Part shown: one piece after another, positions 17,918 to 25,700 of the stretch
How the letters are laid out: each line of letters starts with the position of its first letter
Numbering within the stretch: the first letter of the stretch is position 1
Assembly (NCBI RefSeq): GCF_014697105.1
Contig: NZ_JACJRF010000015.1
Span: forward strand, 1-64,000
Direction: 5' to 3'
Source of the DNA: Anabaena subtropica FACHB-260
GTDB lineage: Bacteria; Cyanobacteriota; Cyanobacteriia; Cyanobacteriales; Nostocaceae
Length of the DNA: 64,000 bases
Notes under the pieces: model-generated
Seen by the model: only the letters and a program-made list of their open reading frames with translations
The model's database searches: none
What the model was told of the DNA's origin: nothing
Translations under genes and position numbers: made by a program

Positions 17918-19120
17918 CTAGATTTGAATTGCTACATCAACTTGTAAGTTAGTTAAACGTGCGACCCGTTCGCTATCTGCGGGATTTTCGATAGAGACTT
18001 TGACCTCAACTATTCGGCGGTCTGTGTCTGATCTGGGGTTGAGGCTGAAGATACTTTGTTTGTCAACTTGCCAACCAATTTCTTTGACGGTTCCTTGTAG
18101 TGTGCCAGCAAATGCAGTGCTGGTAATTCTGGCTGTTTGACCTACACGCACTTTTTGAATGTCAGTTTGATAGACTTCGGCAATTACATACATCTGCGAT
18201 GTTTTACCGATGTCAGCAAATCCGGTGCTGGGGATAACTTCGCCTGTTTTGGCATGAACTTTTAAAATTCTGCCATCCATAGGAGCTTTAATGTAAGTTA
18301 GCTCTTGATCGGCTTTGGCTTGTTTGATAGCTGTTACAGCACTTCTGACTTCCATCTGGGCTAAATCTACATCTACATCCCGCACTTCGGCGACACTGTT
18401 GAGTCTGGCTTTAGCTTCTTTAATTTGGTCAGCAAGGGTGTTTTGAGTCCGGCTGAGGGCGGCTTGGGCTTCGGTTAGTTGCTGTTGTACAGTTTTGAGT
18501 TGCAGGGCTTTACTATCTGATACAGAGGCGGAAACTGCGCCTTCTTTGAATAATTGTTGATAGCGATCGTTTTCAGTTTGAGCGTTGTTGACTTCCGCTT
18601 GAATACGGTTAATTGTTGCTTGTTGAGTAGCAGTTTCTCCTTTTAATTGTGATTCTAAACGAGCAACTGTAGCTCTTTGAGCATCGATGTCTCCAGATTT
18701 TGCTCCCGCTTTAACTTGCGCAAGTCTAACTTTAGCAATTTGCAGTTTATCTAAAGCTTGTTCTAGGGCTGAGGTAGCACGATTATAATCTTCTAGGTAA
18801 GCTAATACTTGCCCTGCTTTTACCTGTTCACCTTCTGTCACCAATAGTCTGTCTACTCGGATACCATTGGTGGAACTAGGGGCGGATAAAGTAGTGATTT
18901 TTCCTTGTGGTTGTAAGCGTCCTAAAGCGGTGACAGCAACTCTCACGGGTTCAGCCTTAGGAGGATTGGCTGTGGGAGTCTTAACTTGGGGGCTGAACTT
19001 ATTGGACGAAAAACTGTAGAAAGAAATTAACCCAGCTGCTAATGCAAGAGAGGCTGCGAAAATTAATCGCCACCTACCTTGAGGTTTGATAAATAACTGG
19101 CGTTCTTTGTTTACTGCCAT
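17918..19120 (-). CDS. hgdB: HgdB: DevB-like periplasmic adaptor (HlyD/MFP family)
   Basis: A 400-aa membrane fusion protein. An N-terminal anchor helix (about 19-36) is followed by a lipoyl-type half motif (GRLQPQGKITTL...LLVTEGEQVKAGQVLAYLED), a long alpha-helical hairpin (about 115-270, e.g. QRATVARLESQLKG), a second lipoyl half (KAPMDGRILKVHAKTGEVI) and a beta-barrel. With HgdC and presumably a TolC-type outer membrane channel it should form an export complex. It is the first gene of the minus-strand hgd-hglT series, so its upstream region (19121 onward) probably carries the developmentally regulated promoter. A weak GGAAT ribosome site precedes the ATG. Confidence 0.87.
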   Translation of the reverse strand: MAVNKERQLFIKPQGRWRLIFAASLALAAGLISFYSFSSNKFSPQVKTPTANPPKAEPVRVAVTALGRLQPQGKITTLSAPSSTNGIRVDRLLVTEGEQVKAGQVLAYLEDYNRATSALEQALDKLQIAKVRLAQVKAGAKSGDIDAQRATVARLESQLKGETATQQATINRIQAEVNNAQTENDRYQQLFKEGAVSASVSDSKALQLKTVQQQLTEAQAALSRTQNTLADQIKEAKARLNSVAEVRDVDVDLAQMEVRSAVTAIKQAKADQELTYIKAPMDGRILKVHAKTGEVIPSTGFADIGKTSQMYVIAEVYQTDIQKVRVGQTARITSTAFAGTLQGTVKEIGWQVDKQSIFSLNPRSDTDRRIVEVKVSIENPADSERVARLTNLQVDVAIQI

Positions 19121-19915
19121 ATTTTCATTCCAAATTATAATTGTGATTATTTAGGAGATAGCCAAGATGGCTATGTTTGGTAAACTGCTACTCATCCGCA
19201 ATTAACCAAAAACTCTTTTCTTATATGGTTTTACCTACAGTTAGCGGAGAGGTCTAATTAATTGTGTATGAATTGCTTTTCTGTGCGTGTTAGTTATTAG
19301 TTGCACAAAATACGACTAGCAAAATTGATGGTGGTTGTGCTTTGAATCTTCCTCAGTTTTATCCTAATTTGATCCCGAATCAAGTAGCGTAAAATACGAT
19401 CGCTCTGTGTTGGAATTAGGGAGTGAAAAAATGAATGCCTTTGTTGTCAGCGATGTACTCCTATCAGTGGGAGGCGATCGCCTATAAATATCTAGCAAGA
19501 AATTTGCATCTCAAACACCACGAAGCGCTGATAAAAGTAGGCGAAAACTTTGGGCAAACTAGTCTCTAATCATTGCAAAAAACTCTGATTTTGTCAATTA
19601 AATGAGTATATAGATTACCCTGGGATGCCGTATTTTGTGAGTAATTAAGTGTCTTTGGTATTATTGGCGGATTGTGCTTCCCCTAGCTGTGTAGTATAAG
19701 ACATTCTCATCGATTCTGGCGGTAAAATCATCATTTCCAGATGATTGATGAAACTTATTAGGTGTATCTTAGTCGTAATTATTGGTGTGTTAATTGACTG
19801 CACTGAAAAATAGTAATACCAATTTGAGAAAAGAATGGGACAGATACATACTCCAAAACCATGATTCTGCTTGGCTTTCCTAATTTTGAATTTTGAATTT
19901 TGAATTGGTATAACT
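19121..19915. other. Long intergenic region upstream of hgdB and of the parB-like gene
   Basis: A 795-bp divergent region. It must hold the hgdB promoter, and possibly that of the plus-strand ParB-like gene. Visible structure: GCGATCGC octamer near 19473, a tiny ORF at 19431-19487, and a 7-bp TTTTGAA tandem repeat at about 19882-19906. I could not identify a convincing HetR or DevH site by eye. Confidence 0.5.
19431..19487 (+). CDS. Possible 18-aa micropeptide or leader ORF
   Basis: An ATG-started ORF of 18 codons (MNAFVVSDVLLSVGGDRL) with a well-placed GGGAG site 6-7 nt upstream. It ends shortly after a GCGATCGC octamer. The ribosome site is better than that of most genes here, but an ORF this short arises easily by chance and I know no relative. 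Confidence 0.2.
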   Translation: MNAFVVSDVLLSVGGDRL

Positions 19916-21262
19916 ATGCCTATAGTACCCATAGACCAAATTAAAATCGGTCGCAATCGCCGTCCGGTCAAGGGTGAGAAAGTGAATGAGTTGAAGGAAT
20001 CAATCAAGACTAATGGTCTATTGAACCCCATCACGGTAGATCAGAGGCTCACCTTGATTGCTGGACTGCATCGGCTGACAGCTTGTAAGTTGTTGGGGCT
20101 AGAAGCGATCGCCTGCAATATTATCCATTACGAAGATACTGACCAAGCGCGGTTAGCAGAAATTGACGAAAATTTGATTCGCAATGAGTTAGAGCCTTTG
20201 GAACGTTCGGAATTGTGGTTGGAACGTGACCAAATTCTCGAACGTATGGGATTGCGGGCGAAGGTTGGGGATAATCAACATACATTTAAAGGTGGTGAAA
20301 TGGTTTCACCACCTCCGAAGAGAACTGTGGAGTTAGCGAAAGAGGCTGGTTACTCGGAACGCACCTTTCAGCATGGTAAGCAAATTGCCAAAAGTATTCA
20401 CCCAGAAGTCAAACAGCTGATTAAAGGTACACCCATTGCAGATAGTCCCACAGCCCTCTTACAGGTGGCGAGGGCGGGGACACAGGAACGGAATTTGGCA
20501 GAAGAGGCGCAACAGGCTTGGGAGTTAGCCCAGGTGAGAGGCGATAAAAAAGAGGCGGAAAAACAAGCGAAGTTAGTAGAAGAGTCGAAGGAAAAGCAAA
20601 AAGCATCTCAGTTACTAGCTTATAAAAGTGCGATCGCCCAAAAGGAAGCCAAGTTAGCAGCGAAGAAAACGCAACGCCAGCCAGCACCACTAACCACCAA
20701 TGAACCAGTGATTCAAACTGGTGATGAATGGATACTAGGCAGACATTTAGTATATTGTGGCGACACAGCCAAGCCAGAATTTCGCAATTTACTACCTTCA
20801 GATGCAGCATTGGCGATCGCCACCATCTCACCCACTTGGGAGCATAATTACTTGGTGGATGAAGCCAGAGTTGTGGCTGTTATCCGTTCGGAAGGACATA
20901 TTTATGAATTTTACAAGCGGAATCAAATGCCCTTCCAATATGAATTATTACTAGGTCACTTTTATGTAGGAATTTTTTCTCATCAAGTAATACCTAAACC
21001 CCAAACACCAATTAATATTGAAGGCGTTGAAGGAATTGTTAACTATTTGATCAATTTGTACACCAGCCCCAATCATTTTGTGATTGCCCCATTTATGGGA
21101 CACGGCGAAATCTTAATTACTTGTGAACGAATGGGGAGAATTTGTTTTATTGGTGACAGCAATTCCGAATTAATGAGTCGGGGAATTGGACGATGGCAAA
21201 AATGGACTAGCAAACAAGCCATCAAAACAGTGACTAATGAATCACAAATTAAAAAAGCATAA
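19916..21262 (+). CDS. ParB-like N-terminal domain fused to a degenerate DNA methyltransferase-like domain
   Basis: A 448-aa protein. Residues about 1-90 are a ParB/Srx-type domain (GRNRRPVKGEKVNELKES, then LIAGLHRLTACKLLGLEAI with the HR signature). About 95-230 is helical and charged, including a HTH-like ELAKEAGYSERTFQHGKQI. About 270-440 has the order of an N4/N6 DNA methyltransferase, starting TGDEWILGRHLVYCGD and ending in FMGHGEILITCERMGRICFIGDSN (where active enzymes have DPFxGSGT). The expected DPPY catalytic motif is replaced by SPTW (residues ~304-307). It probably binds DNA without methylating it. It is a single plus-strand gene with no sign of a partition partner. Confidence 0.8.
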   Translation: MPIVPIDQIKIGRNRRPVKGEKVNELKESIKTNGLLNPITVDQRLTLIAGLHRLTACKLLGLEAIACNIIHYEDTDQARLAEIDENLIRNELEPLERSELWLERDQILERMGLRAKVGDNQHTFKGGEMVSPPPKRTVELAKEAGYSERTFQHGKQIAKSIHPEVKQLIKGTPIADSPTALLQVARAGTQERNLAEEAQQAWELAQVRGDKKEAEKQAKLVEESKEKQKASQLLAYKSAIAQKEAKLAAKKTQRQPAPLTTNEPVIQTGDEWILGRHLVYCGDTAKPEFRNLLPSDAALAIATISPTWEHNYLVDEARVVAVIRSEGHIYEFYKRNQMPFQYELLLGHFYVGIFSHQVIPKPQTPINIEGVEGIVNYLINLYTSPNHFVIAPFMGHGEILITCERMGRICFIGDSNSELMSRGIGRWQKWTSKQAIKTVTNESQIKKA

Positions 21263-22118
21263 TTACCCATATAGTAATCCGATTTGATTCTTGAAATTAT
21301 TTGCGTAGATGGGGAGCAGGGAATAGAGCATAGAGAAAAATAAAGATATCAATTACGAATTATTCTGTAGCTTGTTTGTCAAATATTTATTTGTAAATCA
21401 GCAATTTAGGTAATTCATCACAAGCCTTTGATATGTTTATTATGCACAATAGATAAAATGAATGTTTGCTTGATAAATACTTACTCACCTTCATCAGTCA
21501 TTTATATTAGAAATCCCTCAAAAAGCATCCCTCAATTATGGCGTTATGCTGAAAAACAAATTTAGAAATTTCAGTAATCTGATTTATGTATTTCATGAGT
21601 TATTACTGAGGTGCTAGATGGTTTGACTATTCTCTGCATCAAGATGTAGCTAACCTTAAAGCCTGAATCAAGCAACTTACAGTCTATCTTTGTTAGTTCT
21701 TAGTTATACTTGCATACTATGTCTAAATTGAGATTTTCATCAATAAATAACCAGCTTTTTTATAAAAAAAACTTAAACAAATGATTTAGTTTCTATGAAC
21801 TGTGCTATTGTTTTTATTAATTCAACGTAAAAAAGCGGCAAGGCAAATTAGTTATTTAATCGCAACTGTAACAGCAAAAACTAAACCCAGTGCAGTATGG
21901 CAGAAATAATTACTCAATTGAAAAAGCGAAAAGAATTTTCTTCCCCTCTGCTTTCTGCCTCCTGAGTGCTGCATCACCATCACCTTTTATATGCTTGATT
22001 ATTCCTGCAAATAACGGTATGAATTCGTAATCAAGGTGATGTTTCTTCTGTAACGAACTTGTCAACTTTTCTGAGACAAATCCCATAACATATATTATCC
22101 TGGACGCTGAAACTGGCT
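21263..22118. other. 856-bp AT-rich gene-free stretch before the hgl region
   Basis: I see no ORF with coding character, no tRNA and no terminator-grade hairpin here. The ribosome-site pattern and repeats are unremarkable. Its length and position just upstream of the hgl-linked small gene make it a candidate for a long 5' leader or regulatory region. Confidence 0.5.
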
Positions 22119-22397
22119 ATGGCATTCATCAAGATACAGAACGTTGTCATTAATACCAGCTATGTGGCTGCGGTGAAACTAGATAATCAAACTAGTTTGG
22201 GAGAAAAAAGCGTTTCTGTCCTCATAGCTACTCCTCAGTTGCCATCGTTCCAGTGGGATACAATTGCTCAAAATCTCTACCATTACGAATGGATTGAATT
22301 TACGGGTCAAGCAGCTACCGTTGTCCAAGATTATTTTACCAGTTTCAACAACGTTATTGACCTATTGCCACAATATCAAGAGTCAAGCGTTGGATAA
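22119..22397 (+). CDS. Small conserved-type hypothetical protein upstream of hglE
   Basis: A 92-aa soluble protein I do not recognise by family. The sequence starts MAFIKIQNVVINTSYVAAVKL, a beta-rich pattern of alternating residues like small scaffold or sensor domains. An acidic/aromatic middle (YHYEWIEFTGQAATVV) and a C-terminal helix follow. It has no membrane segment and no strong ribosome site. A small gene lies at the same position in Anabaena PCC 7120 (from memory alr5350), so it may be part of the hgl locus, although 399 nt separate it from hglE. Confidence 0.7.
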   Translation: MAFIKIQNVVINTSYVAAVKLDNQTSLGEKSVSVLIATPQLPSFQWDTIAQNLYHYEWIEFTGQAATVVQDYFTSFNNVIDLLPQYQESSVG

Positions 22398-22796
22398 CAT
22401 TCTTTTGATTACTGAGTTTAGGAATGTAGGGTCTATATAGATATCAAAACCCTAACACTCTTACACCCGCCCAAAGCTGACAGGGTGAAATGGGCCGTAT
22501 ATATGGTGTGGTGTTTCAAGAAAAGCATTTAGCCTGACCTACAGTCATACCAATTCTCGAAAATCCTGCAACAAATTCAAACTAGAAAACCATTAGAAAA
22601 TCTGGCTTTTTGAATTTTGTAGCTTGCTTCTCCGTTCGCGGAGCGTCCCGCAGGGAAGGAGTATTTTGAATTGATATCAGCTGTGCCAATGCACATAGGA
22701 TAGGTAGTTGCTAACAAGTGCGATCGCTATTTTAACTGAGCAACAGAAATTACTGTAGCTGCAAAATCCACAGTACTCCAGAACAGTATATGTCCT
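22398..22796. other. hglE upstream region with an inserted GC-rich repeat
   Basis: A 399-bp region that should contain the hglE promoter. At about 22609-22674 lies a GC-rich segment with the palindrome CTCCG-TTCG-CGGAG, flanked on both sides by TTTTGAATT. Part of it (TAGCTTGCTTCTCCG) matches 6957-6971. This looks like a small repeat inserted into an AT-rich promoter region. No clear sigma or regulator site could be assigned. Confidence 0.55.
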
Positions 22797-25700
22797 ATGT
22801 CTGCTAATCCAATTGATAGTGCCTTAGCGGAGTTAGAAACCCAAATAAATAACTGCGAAAAGGTTTTGTTGAGGTGTATTGAGGAAAAAAAAATGAAATC
22901 AGAAAAACCAATGTCAATCAACAAAATTAATAGACAGCTACAACATAATCCTATCGCCATCATTGGCATGGCTTCACTGCTACCCGAAGCGAGAAATTTA
23001 CGGGAATATTGGCAAAACATAGTTAATAAAATTGATTGTATCACTGATGTTCCCTCTACTCACTGGAGCGTAGAAGATTACTACGACCCCAACCCCAGAA
23101 CCCCTGAAGATAAAACCTACTGTAAACGGGGCGGGTTTATTCCTGAGGTTGATTTTAACCCAATGGAATTTGGTATTCCTCCCAGCATTTTGGAAGTAAC
23201 CGACGTTTCCCAACTATTAAGTTTAGTAGTTGCGAAAGAAGCAATGGAAGATGCTGGTTATGGCGATGCTCGTGAATTTAACCGCGATTTGGTGGGGGTA
23301 ATCTTAGGTGTGGCGATGGCCAAGCAATTGGGTATGCCACTTTCCGCAAGGTTAGAATATCCAATTTGGGAAAAAGTCCTCAAAAACAGTGGACTTTCCG
23401 ACGAAGACACCAAAAAAATCGTCGATAAAATCAAAAGTGCCTACGTCAAGTGGGATGAGAACGCCTTCCCTGGGATGTTAGCTAACGTTGTGGCTGGACG
23501 TATCGCCAACCGCTTGAACTTCGGCGGGATGAACTGCGTCGTGGATGCGGCTTGCGCTAGTTCCTTCGGTGCATTGAAGATGGCGATTAGTGAATTAGTC
23601 GAACATCGCGCCGACATGATGCTGACTGGTGGTGTGGATACAGATAACACCATCATGGCTTATATTTCCTTCAGCAAAACCCCAGCCGTATCTCCCAGCG
23701 ATAACGTCAAACCCTTCGATGCAAAATCCGACGGGATGATGTTGGGCGAAGGAATCTGTATGATGGTGCTGAAACGCTTGGAAGATGCAGAACGTGATGG
23801 CGATCGCATTTATGCAGTCATCAAAGGTATTGGTACTTCTAGTGATGGTCGTTACAAGAGTATATATGCGCCCCGCAAGGAAGGACAAGTCAATGCCTTG
23901 CGCCGTGCTTATGAAGATGCAGGCTTCTCCCCCGCTACCGTTGGTCTGATGGAAGCCCACGGTACAGGGACAATGGCTGGTGACCCCACCGAGTTCGGTT
24001 CTTTAAGAGATTACTTTAGCGAACACGACAACAAAAAGCAGCACATCGCTTTGGGTAGTGTGAAATCCCAAATCGGTCACACCAAAGCGGCAGCTGGTGC
24101 AGCAAGTCTAATTAAAACAGCCTTGGCACTGCACCATAAAGTATTACCAGCGACAATTAACATCACCGAGCCTAACCCCAAACTCAACATTACAGAATCG
24201 GCTTTTTACCTCAACACCGAAACTAGACCTTGGATTCGCCCAGAAGGAGAAGCACCAAGAAGGGCTGGGGTCAGTTCCTTCGGCTTTGGTGGGACAAACT
24301 ACCACGTAGTTTTGGAAGAATACGAAGCAGAACAAAATCGCCCTTACCGCTTACACAACAGCGCCAATGAAATCTTACTGTTTGCGGCTAACCCGGCGGA
24401 ACTGCTCAAACAGTGTGAGGAAGTTTTAGGTAAGTTGCAATCTGATGGTGGTAATCAGCATTACTCCCAATTAGTTCAAGATTGTCAATCGGTGCAAATT
24501 CCCCAAAATGCAGCTAGGGTGGGCTTTGTCGCCGAGAATCTGCAAGAAGCTTGCAAGTTCATGCAAACCAGCATCGACTGGCTGAAGCATAAAGCTGGTG
24601 CAGCTAACTGGGAACATCCCCAAGGGATTTACTACCGTGCTTCCGGTATGGAATTAAACGGTAAAGTCGTCTCCCTGTTCTCCGGTCAAGGTTCTCAATA
24701 CCTGGAAATGGGACGGGAACTGGTGATGAACTTCCCCACCTTGCGCCGTTTGTTCGGTTATATGGATGGGTTGTTGCTTCAAGATAACTTGCGCCCTCTG
24801 TCGGAAATTGTTTTCCCCAATCCTGTGTTTGATGAAGCCCAGAAAAACGCTCAAGTTTCTGCACTGCAACGTACAGAATACGCACAGCCAGCAATTGGGG
24901 CATTTAGCGCCGGGCTTTATTCTATCCTCAAACAAGCTGGGTTTAAGTCTGACTTTGTAGCCGGACACAGCTTTGGGGAAATCACCGCTTTGTGGGCTGC
25001 GGGTGTGTTGAGTGACGCAGATTATATGTACCTAGTGAAAGCTAGGGGTCAAGCAATGGCTGCGCCAGAAGACCCAGACCATGATGCAGGGACAATGCTG
25101 GCGGTGAAGGAAGACTTGAGCAAAATTGAACCCATCCTCAAGCAGTTCCCTCAAGTTAGCATCGCTAATTACAATTCTCCCACCCAGATTGTCTTAGCAG
25201 GGCCGACCGCCGAAATCGCTAAAGTCCGTCAAGCCTTACAAGCCCAAGGTTACGCGGCTGTACCCTTACCAGTCTCCGCCGCCTTCCACACCTCACTGAT
25301 TGCTTTCGCCCAAAAATCCTTTGCGATCGCCACAAAATCAGTCCAATTCCACGAGCCGAAAATCCCTGTATTCACTAACGTTACAGGTAAGCCTTATCCC
25401 AAAGACCCCCAAGCGATTCAAAAAATCCTAGAAACTCACCTGGCTAACTCGGTGTTGTTCAAGCAGGAGATTGAAAATATCTATGCGGCTGGCGGTCATT
25501 GCTTCGTAGAATTTGGGCCGAAGCGGATTCTCACCAACTTAGTGAAAGATATCCTTGGCGATCGCCCCCACATCACCGTATCCTTGAACCCCAGCACCCA
25601 AAAGAACAGCGATCGCTCTCTGCGGGAAGCAGCCGTACAAATGCGAGTGATAGGGATGCAGTTACAAAACCTCGACCCATACCAAGCCCCTCCTGCACTA

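Noticed and set aside
19645-20034. 129-aa minus-strand ORF overlapping the ParB-like gene start
   Set aside because: It is made partly of TTTTGAA repeats and runs into the ParB coding region; no ribosome site or family.
21263-22118. Considered as holding a regulatory RNA or small gene
   Set aside because: No stable hairpin, terminator or coding pattern could be pointed to; kept only as an uncharacterised intergenic region.
23595-24335. Antisense ORFs within hglE
   Set aside because: They are shadows of the strongly conserved ketosynthase coding region on the plus strand.
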